A stretch of 64,000 nucleotides of DNA from Prosopocoilus inquinatus (taxonomy: Eukaryota > Arthropoda > Insecta > Coleoptera > Lucanidae): positions 54,918,101-54,982,100 of the forward strand of contig CM069872.1 of NCBI GenBank assembly GCA_036172665.1, given 5' to 3'. Shown here piece after piece: positions 12,801 through 21,557 of the stretch. Positions within the stretch are counted from its first letter, which is position 1, and the number at the start of each line of letters is the position of its first letter. A program made the translations under genes and the position numbers. The notes below the pieces were generated by a model. It searched no databases. It saw only the letters and a list, made by a program, of their open reading frames with translations, and was not told the origin of the DNA.

Positions 12801-13077
12801 GAAGAAAATAAATAAATAAAATATTTTTAAATTAAAAAATAAAATAAAATATTTTTAAATTAAAAAATAAAATATTTTTAAATTAAAAAAAATATAATAC
12901 AATAAAAATGAATAATCGTTTTTAAATTTACCTGATGTCCACGATACCATCGATGGCCATTTCGTTGTTGGGCTGACGACACAAATGTTGCGGTACGCAG
13001 TGACATCTACCGGGTGTGGCGGCGCTCGCGGCAAAACGAATTTGCGCGAAGATTAAGACCACGCACGCGAACTTCAT
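8885..13077 (-). CDS. Clip-domain serine protease homolog (prophenoloxidase-activating factor 2 / CLIPA type)
   Basis: Two exons, 13077-12932 and 9821-8885, join in phase (AG|A = Arg49) to give 360 residues; the junction is GT-AG. Residues 1 to about 20 are a signal peptide. Residues 25-64 form a clip domain with all six cysteines (C25, C27, C33, C56, C63, C64) and the IVDIRFE junction typical of the CLIPA class. Residues ~85-350 are a trypsin-like fold with PWSV, TAAHC (His147) and NDIALL (Asp197), but the active-site loop reads GDGGSP, with Gly297 in place of the catalytic serine. In known families this substitution marks secreted, non-catalytic cofactors (SPHs, PPAF-II) that are cleaved in the clip region and assist prophenoloxidase activation. 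I infer the same role here. No frameshift or stop is seen. The 3.1-kb intron contains a tandem array. Confidence 0.93.
10430..11985 (+). repeat. Intronic tandem array, 142-190-bp units, about ten copies
   Basis: The word CATCGATCG or a one-base variant recurs at 10482, 10655, 10809, 10963, 11119, 11261, 11432, 11622, 11794 and 11955. Each unit also has a CTTTTGTTTTGTTTAT block, a TCATTCG(A/T)TGAAG(A/G)AA block, a TGCAGCAAAAACAA block and GAACTTTTTCTTAATATGAA. Degenerate flanking units reach back to about 10000. It lies wholly inside the intron of the protease homolog and is read in antisense by that transcript. Confidence 0.9.
12000..12930. other. Upstream part of the protease-homolog intron
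   Basis: Intronic DNA with A-rich low complexity. Near 12800-12890 an AAAATATTTTTAAATTAAAAA unit is repeated about four times. No additional exon is needed, since the two known exons join in frame. Confidence 0.6.
12932..13077 (-). CDS. Exon 1 of the serine protease homolog: signal peptide and first half of the clip domain
   Basis: Codes for residues 1-48 plus two bases of codon 49. The start Met opens a hydrophobic signal peptide and lies 39 nt below a good TATA/Inr promoter. The open frame continues upstream to 13227 but would place the TATA box inside the coding sequence, so the internal Met is preferred. The donor reads ATCAG|GTAAAT. Confidence 0.9.
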
Positions 13078-13113
13078 TATTGACTTCTTGTAAGCGAGAA
13101 GGGCGTTTGAACT

Positions 13114-13146
13114 ACTGAGCACACTGGGGGGTTGCGAGATTTTATA
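13114..13146 (-). promoter_or_regulatory. Core promoter of the serine protease homolog: TATA box and Inr
   Basis: On the minus strand a TATAAA box (13146-13141) is followed, with its first T exactly 30 bases upstream of the A at 13116, by an arthropod initiator TCAGT (13118-13114). Transcription from 13116 gives a 39-nt 5' leader before the ATG at 13077. Box, initiator and spacing all match the insect consensus, but no expression evidence is available. Confidence 0.8.
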
Positions 13147-13249
13147 GCCCCCCAAAATGTTCCCGGCGGGGAGGGGGGCGACGTTTCCCCGAAGAAGGAT
13201 TTTCCAAATTAAGACCGGCAAATACAACCGCCCCTAATTAGTACACCCC

Positions 13250-14481
13250 AAGAATGATTAAGTTTCAAGAAGAAGGGCAAATGAGCTTAGATTAGCAAAT
13301 CAAAATGAAACGGGTTGAAAATTTTTCTTTGAAATATTTCTGTACAAAGAATACTGCTTTAAAACAATTGCATTTTCAACAAGTGGCGATAGTTCAAACT
13401 ATTTACGAAATCAGCTGATTTCTTTAATTTTTTTTTGTGATGATTGAATTTTTCTGTTTTCTTTAAATGTCTTCTCTTCTTTTTGCGTGATTAACGAAGA
13501 GTAAAAAGTAATTAATACACGTGCGATATTAGAGAGGAAAGAGCTAAGAACCACTGAAAACAAATGAATTTAATAAATCAATCTATAAAAAAAAAAACGA
13601 AGACGAAATAGAACAAAAGGAGACAAAACTGGAACCGGAGTGCAAAGTTAAAATAAAATCCCGGAAAGAAAAACGAAAAACTGAAAAAAAATCGAATCAA
13701 TAATAAATCGACCTAAATACAAAACAAAAGACAACCTATTGTACCCGTAACGTTTCGTTTGTTTGTTTTTTTCAGCGCTCTTCCGTTTCGTTTTTTTTTT
13801 TCTCTTTTTTTTTACTTGATTTTGCTGATTATTTATTCCATCATTATTTTTTGCTTTCTTTATTTTGTTCTTGCTTGCTTCATTTGTTTGGTTTTGTCGT
13901 TTTCACGACGCGACACGCTTTCTATTTGACTTCGGTCTATCGTCTTTTGTTTCTAACCTTTGAAAACGACGACTTTTTCCAGGTAGATTTTTTTTTTATT
14001 TTCCAAAAGACCGTGTTCTGTTTCGCATTCGCGTTACATTAAAAAAACAAAAAAAAAAGAAGAACGAGGAAACTTAGTGCGACAGTTGTTTTATTTTTTT
14101 TGTTTGTTTTTAAACTGATCTGCTGTTATTTTTCGGCATTTTCTTTTAAACCTGTTTTTCTTTCAACTTCTCAGTTCGTTTTTATTAAACTTAATGCGAG
14201 CGTTTCTTTATTTTTTTTTTATTTTCATCTGATTTTTTTTTTGTTTTTTTCTTTAAACGTTTGCTTTGTTTTTATTTATTTATTTTTTTTATTGTTTTTC
14301 GCCATTTAAATTGCAGCGTTTAGTGCGGATTTTCGTCATTAACCAAGAGATGGCGCTCCACGTAAAATGCTGCTTCACAACACCTACCGTCGACCGTCTC
14401 TTGTTTTCAACTTAATTTCTTCACCTTTTTTTTTATTATTTCAAAACTGCCGTTTTACTTCGCGTTTGATTTTTATTAGAA

Positions 14482-14541
<60 letters not shown>

Positions 14542-14806
14542 TGCGAGCATTGCTTTATTTTTTTTTTTTTATTTTTTTTCTGATTTTTTGTTTTTTTTTG
14601 GCGTTTTCACTTCAGCTGATTAGTCATTGTTTTTTTTTGTTTTGGCTTGCTTTGCTGAATGAGCAACCGCAGAGTCGGTTTTTATTTTGATTTTTGCTTG
14701 GATCGACGCTACGTTATTTTATTCATTTTATTTTATTTTTTAATACCCTCGATTTTACTTACTTTGTCTTTTGTTTCCTCTTTTTTTTTCTTTTCTTCTA
14801 ACGGTT
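13250..14806. other. T-rich low-complexity intergenic DNA
   Basis: From about 13740 the plus strand is dominated by T tracts with repeated TTTTGTTT and TTTTATTT words. Open frames in it (13851-14042, 14100-14309) are phenylalanine/leucine runs produced by composition. An AGATGGCG word lies at 14348. No gene recognised. Confidence 0.6.
14481..14540. repeat. (TAA)n microsatellite
   Basis: Nearly uninterrupted AAT/TAA triplets over about 58 bases. Confidence 0.95.
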
Positions 14807-15735
14807 AAGGTTGTTTATGCACGTCGCAGTTCAACACCGCAATCTAATAAAAAAATAAATAAAAATAAACGGAAATAAATTTCTTATTTGTTCTATTTGT
14901 TTATTTTTTATAAATCCTCGAACGAAGTGATCTACTATCTTTTGTTTTTTTTTTTCTTTTTGATTTCAAACAGTTAAGGTTGTTTACGTCCGTCACAGTT
15001 CCAGAATGACAACTGATAAAAAAATTAAACAAAAATAATTGAAAATAAATTTTAAAATAAAGGAAAAAATGAATCCTCGACGGAACTGGTCTTTTGTTTT
15101 TTTTTTAATTTTTTTAAATTTTAAACAGTTAAGGTTGTTTACGTCCGTCACAGTTCCAGAATGCCGTCTGATTAAAAAGTAAAACAAAATAAATTGAAAA
15201 TAAATTTTAAAAAACAAACGAAAAAGTGAATCCTCGACGGAACCAATCTAGTCTTTTGTTTTAGTTTTTTTTTTTAATTTCAAACAGTTGAGGTTGTTTA
15301 CGTCCGTCACAGTTTAAGAATACCATCTGATTAAAAAATAAAACAAAATAAATTGAAAATAAATTTTAAAAAACAAACGAAAAAGTGAATCCTCGACGGA
15401 ACCAATCTACAGTTTTTTGTTTTAGTTTTTTTTTTTTAATTTCAAACAGTTAAGGTTGTTTACGTCCGTCACAGTTTAAGAATGCCGTCTGATTAAAAAA
15501 TAAAACAAAATAAATTGAAAATAAATTTTAAAAAACAAACGAAAAAGTGAATCCTCGACGGAACTGATCTACAATCTTTTGTTTTAGTTTTTTTTTTTTT
15601 TAATTTCAAACAGTTAAGGTTGTTTACGTCTGTCATAGTTAAAGAATGCCATCTGATTAAAAAATAATATAAAATAAATTGAAAATAAATTTTAAAACAA
15701 ACGAATAAATAAATCCACGAAGAAAAAGTGATTTT
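14807..15735 (+). repeat. Tandem array, 155-169-bp units, six copies
   Basis: The word AAGGTTGTTTACGTCCGTCA or a close variant starts at 14807, 14976, 15131, 15290, 15452 and 15616. Each unit continues with a GTCTGATTAAAAA block, AAATTGAAAATAAATTTT, GAATCCTCGACGGAAC and a long T tract. Copies 3-5 are the most alike, so the array seems to have grown from its middle. Confidence 0.92.
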
Positions 15736-15738
15736 TCG

Positions 15739-16003
15739 GATAATTGAAATTAACCTCCGCCCACAATAATTTTTATACCCGTAGATGCGTATTTCGACAG
15801 CTAAGCTGCCATCTTCAGTACGCTACTAACTTAAAAGCACTAAAAAAATGTCTAAAAACAACCTAATCACACTGACAAAACAGTTTTTAGACATTTTTTT
15901 AGTGCTTTTAAGTCGGTAGCGTACTGAAGATGGCAGCTTAGCTGCCGAAATACGCATCTACGGATATGAAACTTATTGTGGGCGGAGGTTAATTTCAATT
16001 ATC
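15739..16003. mobile_element. 265-bp foldback MITE
   Basis: The ends GATAATTGAAATTAACCTCC and its reverse complement bound two arms of roughly 115 bases that pair almost throughout (CGTAGATGCGTATTTCG and AAGATGGCAGCTTAGCTG blocks are present in both orientations) around a short centre near 15860. No open frame. It is a non-autonomous inverted-repeat element. The target-site duplication is not clear, so the superfamily is undecided. Confidence 0.88.
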
Positions 16004-16257
16004 TCTTAAACCACAGTCTCCTTTACTATTTTACATTTTTTCGGAGTTTTCGTTTTGTTTCGAGCCCTCGTTCGGAACGTTTGCCAAGTTATTAGCATGG
16101 GCCGCACGGTATACCTATTTATTTTTATTTACACTTTTCAATGCTTTAGAGCAGTCTTAGAGTATCTCCAGCTTGTTTTAACCTCGTGAAAAAACAAGCG
16201 ATGGAAATACGATCAAAGTGCTCTTGAAAATGCTCTAAGTTATTACTCGTATGTATA

Positions 16258-16563
16258 CAGGGTGACATAAAGTCGTTTTCCTTTCAAAAAAAAAAAAAAC
16301 TTTAACAAAGCTTTTTTGTCAAGATGATTTTTCCATTTTAGTTCAAAGGGTAGCGTTCTGGTATGCGCGACTGCTCTAAGTTATTATTCGTATGTATACA
16401 GGGTGACATAAACTCGCTTTCCTTTCAAAAAAAAAAAAAACTTTAACGAAGCTTTTCCGTCAAGATGATTTTTCCATTTTAGTTCAAAGGATAGCGTCCT
16501 GGTACGCGCGACGTAAAAAAGTTTGTAAACCAGAACCGGGGCAAATAAATTTGACTCACCCTG
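16258..16563. mobile_element. MITE with CAGGGTGA ends and TA target site, carrying an internal duplication
   Basis: The element runs from CAGGGTGA to TCACCCTG and is flanked by TA on both sides, as for Tc1/mariner-class elements. Inside, a 141-bp segment is present twice (starts at about 16231 and 16372, including the flank TGCTCTAAG), so the left terminus also occurs internally near 16399. No transposase is encoded. Confidence 0.72.
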
Positions 16564-16565
16564 TA

Positions 16566-18525
16566 CATCGCATTATTTTATTTATGTATAGTAACACGCA
16601 TTTTATCAAGTCACATTTTTTTTTTGTTTTTATGCATGTTACTATACATAAAAGCGAAATTGCCTTGATATTATTATTATTATTGTTAATAGAGGTGTGC
16701 GCGGGTTTAAGAGAAGTCCACAATTCGTAGAAAATTCGGGGTTGGCCCCGATAATGACCGAACCACATCACTACTGCACCCCTTAAGGGGTGTCTTGCGA
16801 TTTTCTTTTTAATTCACAAACAAGAGATGGCGTAGCGAGTGTTTGTTTGCAGTATCGAAGAGGCGGCACGTAATTTATATTTACATAGCAGCCGCTTAGT
16901 TTTCGTATTAAGTCGGATAACCTGATGGGCAGTGGCTTCAGGGACTACAATTTTGAGCGTAGTGGTTTGGGTACGAGGTACGGCATCTGGATTATATTAT
17001 GCACTTAGGTGTCACATAAACCAAGAATATTTTCTCGTTATATTCAATAAAATTTAGTACATATTATTTCAAGAATAAGACAAATACATATTATGTGTAC
17101 TTACGTACAGTACAAATTTTAAAAATTATGTTTTAAAAATATTGTGGCACAATTTTTTTTAAATAATTTAAAGAATATTTTTTTATAAATAAATATTTGA
17201 TATAATTACAGCCTATACAGTGTGAATAAAAAGTAAGGAATATCGATGGACCGAACCTTTTTTTCTTTTTTTTGTGACTTACAGTCAAAGGCTTAAAAGT
17301 TAGTGGTATTTTTTTAAATTTTATAAAGGCCGTTTTCATAATCAGACTTTAAGGAAGCTTTAATTTAAAGTCACTTTAAAAATAGGAAAACAAATGTTTT
17401 TTTATGCTTAATCTTATAATTGGCACGTGTGGCACATACACAACTTAACAGCCTGAAGTAATACATACTACAAAGACGTTTTATAAGAAAGGAAACTTTT
17501 AATTGAGCTTGAATAAAATTATTGATATATGTATGTATAAGGCACATAAATTGTGCATAAATTTATTTTAATAAGCTGTATAATAATAATAATTTTAATT
17601 TTTGTTCCTCAAATAAACCAACTGGTTAGATCAACATATTATTACTAATATTGCAACAGAACTGTCGAATAATTATTATACGTTAGCATAAGAAATTTCT
17701 AGATTTTTTTCTAATTAAACTATTATTATTTTAATGTGACGTTTAATATTGCTTCAAAAATAAGTGTACATTTTTGTTGATATTAAAGAAAGTTTAAACT
17801 TTAAACAGACTATATTAAAATTAGAAGAAGCCCTCAACGTTTCACTAACGACTGATAGCTTCGTCAGGAGAGAAAGAAGTAAATAAACAAGTTGTCAGTC
17901 AAGAGAAGGTGCTCAGTTACATTAATCGATGATGATGATCAAAAAAGAAAAAGGTAGCAATTATTTGAATTTGATTGATGGGTCAGTATTTCTGAGGACT
18001 TACGTATTGAAATCGTAATATTTCGATGTTCGATTAAATACGAGTTCATGCCTTGTAAGAATAAAGAGAGAAATATGACTCGTTACATAACAACGATGAT
18101 TTTTAAAATTTTAGATAAAGGGAGGCCATAGAAAACAAAACGTTCAGTGCAAAATGACATAATACGTAACAATTTGCAATAACTCCTTTCCTTTAGGTTC
18201 CTTAGGTCTGCCACTTTTTGTTTATCTGTCCATATTATTAGCATTTCGGGCTAAACTTACTTTTCAACAAGTAAATATTCCGAAATGTAAAAACAAATTA
18301 CATAATTATTCTTGGAGAAAACGAGTTTTTTTTTCTGAAACATCAGCAATGCCATTGCAATAAACAATTTATAAGAACAATAATAATAATTGCATGCAAT
18401 AAAAAGAGCAGCTCCGTACACCTTCACACGCCCATTCTGTTGAGATACCGACGTTTGATGAAAGAGAGATTATGAACGCTTAGATACAAATCGAAGAAGC
18501 CTGCTATGTAACTAAATTAGTTTAA
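16566..18525. other. AT-rich intergenic DNA without a supported gene
   Basis: No coding exon recognised. A small inverted repeat (TTTATGTATAGTAAC at about 16579 and its complement near 16637) and an AGATGGCG word at 16825 are the only features noted. Confidence 0.5.
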
Positions 18526-19092
18526 TGAACATATAAAATAGCGACATCTTACTATCGCTTTTTGACCTAACATTGCAGTAGGATAGACAAATTGAAGCGG
18601 GATTTGCTCCTAATGAGTCCCCCATGCAAGGCGGCCATGCTTGCTGTCAAAGCATAATGAAAGATTTTAGAAAAATTTTGTGCAAATCGTTTTTGATTGC
18701 AGTGAGAACCTCAAGCAGCCTCTGGACAGCTGTTTCAGCCCTGCTTGGGGCTTCTTCAGCAGAAACGTAGCTCGACATTCCCACTGCAGACCAAAAACGA
18801 CTTGCCCAATTTATTCGCAAATGCGATGTAAGAATGATGAACATATAAAATAGCGACATCTTACTATCGCTTTTTGACCTAACATTGCAGTAGGATAGAC
18901 AAATTGAAGCGGGATTTGCTCCTAATGAGTCCCCCATGCAAGGCGGCCATGCTTGCTGTCAAAGCATAATGAAAGATTTTAGAAAAATTTTGTGCAAATC
19001 GTTTTTGATTGCAGTGAGAACCTCAAGCAGCCTCTGGACAGCTGTTTCAGCCCTGCAATCAAAAACGATTTGCACAAAATTTTTCTAAATTA
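18526..19092. repeat. Duplicated 218-bp segment followed by a short inverted copy
   Basis: 18526-18743 and 18838-19055 appear identical by eye (start TGAACATATAAAATAGCGAC, end CAGCCCTG). The second copy is immediately followed at 19056-19090 by the reverse complement of its own internal stretch AAATCGTTTTTGATTG. The word CTAAATTAGTTTA stands both just left of copy 1 and just right of the inverted tail. A minus-strand frame of 96 codons spans the first copy (18647-18937); its product is not recognised. Confidence 0.85.
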
Positions 19093-19570
19093 GTTTACTT
19101 GTGTAAATATATGTATATAAATTAATTTAGTTTTACCTTGTTAATTTGGTTGGTTTTTTTCCGGTAAAACACATTCTTTATAAAACAATGTTAATTTAGG
19201 TAATAATTTGTTCTAAAATGGTATATCTACTTCAGTTTTTTCATAGAAAATGTTTGTATCGTTATTAATAAAAATTATAAAATAACAAACTTTTCTTTTT
19301 GCAATATTCAATTGCCCCTGTATCTGAAATGCAAAAAAAATATGTGATACTACACGACTTTCGCGTTTCAATATACCTGATAATAATAATCATGATTTCT
19401 TGTTAAGGACAATTTATTATCTTTAAGCTGAAGACAAAAATTCTTTTTTGTCCTACAAGCTTCTTCCAGGGTTACATTTCTTTTGATGATGAAAACAAAT
19501 ATTTGACCTCTACCAAAGCATCGTTGCCGATCAGACCTATACTCAAAAAGTACAAGAATTAAAAAAAAAA
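19093..19570. other. AT-rich DNA, nothing recognised
   Basis: No gene or repeat seen. Confidence 0.45.
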
Positions 19571-20023
19571 TTATATTAGGAAAGTAATATGTAAAACTTC
19601 ATCTGGACCATCTGGACTTGCTCCTAAAAATCCATTGTCTATATCAATAAAGAGACCTCTCCGCTCTACTTTTAAATTGGTGATTCGTTCAAATAAATCT
19701 ATTGCCACTGATTCATTCATTTGGCCGTATTCTGACGCTTTAGAATAAAAATTATTTTTATATAATATATTTTTAACTAAATTATGGCATGGTGTATTAT
19801 TTCGTCGTTTTCCTACTTTTCCAAATAAACTTGCTGTTAGTCTGTCGCACCTTTCTCTTTCATACAAAGTATTTCCAAATTGGCCAATTGTTTCCTTTGC
19901 AATTCAATTCCTTTTTGGTTCGTCCACTTGCAGCTCTTGTAGCTTGATGTCACAAAGATACTGCAAGTCGTCTCCCTCAGGTTCAACTTCTTCAGCCTCA
20001 GGCCCGTAATCTAAATTTTCTCA
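19571..20023 (-). pseudogene. Broken YqaJ-type exonuclease/recombinase gene fragment
   Basis: Reading the minus strand from 20023, the frame gives ENLDYGPEAEEVEPE, a stop at 19906-19904, then IAKETIGQ, ERERCDRLTASLFGKV, HNLVKNILY and a GLFIDIDNGFLGASPDG block. This order is that of YqaJ-domain proteins scattered through insect genomes and usually linked to mobile or virus-derived DNA: the ER..RLTAS.FG helix, then the FL(A/G)ASPDG active-site block. Right after SPDG the similarity stops (DEVLHITFLI, then a stop), so the following E-I-K catalytic strand is missing. With an in-frame stop upstream and truncated catalysis it is a relic. The domain call rests on motif memory, not a search. Confidence 0.7.
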
Positions 20024-20024
20024 T

Positions 20025-21410
20025 ATTTTCTCGTAAGGATCTTGATTTATGATTCAAAACCGTCTTGCGGAGATGCCGATTATAATGTGAGTTATTTCGA
20101 CAAATAGTCCTAGGTCATAAAAATTCATTTAAAATTCGAGTAGTACATCGAAAAATATGTCCGACAATAATTATTATTTATTACTTATTAATGAAAAAAA
20201 GTAATTTTAGGTATTTAGTTTGTTGCAATTACAAATTAGAAGTGACAAGAAGAATGTTTTACGTTATCGAAAATACTACCATAACATTTATCAAATGATT
20301 TAATAAGTCCCTAAAATATTTATTTGAAAAGAAAAGATCATCTACGACTGTTTTTCCCTGAGTTTTTCTAAACACTTCCATTTTTTTCTAGCCAGAACAG
20401 AGCGACGTGATCGTTTAGATCTCTGATTATAGAATTTATTTATGATTGCTCTTTCTGATTTAATTTTCATTTCTAAAAGATAATAACAAAATCCATTTAC
20501 CTATTCTAACAATCTATCACGTTCTACAAATTTTTACCGTAAACGCTCAAATGTTAACTTCTTTCGTAGCACTTGTCTACCACTAACATGACCGTAAGGA
20601 ACTGAGATGGGTAAAGAACAGATAATTACCCATTAGTGGTGTGAAAAAAGATAGATTCCAAGCAGACCTGCCCCAGTTTTAACGTATCTGATAACGAACT
20701 TTAAACGAACCTAGAACGAACCGAAATTCTAGCGACATCTATGAATCTTCCGGTTTACTGCAGTTTATATGTATTTAAATACAAAGAATAGTTTTGGGGG
20801 TTTAATTTCAAAAATATTATAATTTATGGAAGTTATTTTAATTGCTAATAATATTTTGGTACCTTGTCTTGCTATTAAAGTCAGATCATCCTCTCTAAAT
20901 GTATATTAACCGAGTTATGGACATCAAAAAGTAACACGTTTATGTTGTCAGGGAAATAAAAATTTATAACAATAAAACTGTATATCATACGATAATAAAA
21001 CTTTCTTATTTTCATATCTAGGGTATTTAGCGCGTGCATACAAATTGTCAATATATTCTGATTATTAATTCGCAAGATCAACTCACAAAACGAATAGTAC
21101 ATATAATTCTTAGGCGCAAGACCACCCTTAAGACCGTCCAGACCTTTTCCCCGAATCGAATTGAATACACGCAAACCTACTTAGAGTGCCGGATTAGGCT
21201 TCTTATATTAGGGGCCCTTCTCGGGCGTACGCGTAAATTTTACTATGTGGGATCTCATGACGTCATTATATTCAGAAATTAATTACACTTAGATTACATT
21301 ACCGATCGGTCTCAAGTGTTCGATAAATTTCCTGTGACTCAATCAGATATCGCATTATCGATTTCGATATCGCATAATATAAGTAAGTATAAGAAAGCAT
21401 AAGCGATATA
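20025..21410. other. Intergenic DNA upstream of the chitinase gene
   Basis: AT-rich with no recognised exon. The last 60 bases, rich in GATATCGCATAAT and TATAAG words, lead into the chitinase core promoter. Confidence 0.5.
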
Positions 21411-21418
21411 TCTATAAG

Positions 21419-21450
21419 TATATAGAACAACGGGGCGTCGCGTCGTTCAG
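21419..21450 (+). promoter_or_regulatory. Putative core promoter of the chitinase gene
   Basis: TATATAG at 21419-21425 is followed by TTCAGA, whose A at 21449 is 30 bases from the first T. This is the standard TATA-Inr geometry of insect genes. It would leave a leader of only about 9 nt before the ATG at 21458, which is unusually short, so an upstream start cannot be excluded. A second TATAAG lies at 21413. Confidence 0.5.
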
Positions 21451-21457
21451 AGGAAAC

Positions 21458-21557
21458 ATGAAGCTCCTCTTTTTCTTCCTCTTCTTCTTTTTCGTCGTGG
21501 TGTGGTTTATTGCTTTTGTGCCTGGAGTATCATCTGCAGCGGAGGAATGTCCACAGA
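21458..21557 (+). CDS. Chitinase exon 1: signal peptide
   Basis: Starts at the only Met of this frame and codes for a Phe/Leu/Val-rich leader ending GVSSA. The donor is CACAGA|GTAAGT, phase 1. Confidence 0.88.

Noticed and set aside
13851..14309. Phe/Leu-rich frames in T-rich DNA resembling membrane proteins
   Set aside because: Composition artefact of poly-T tracts.
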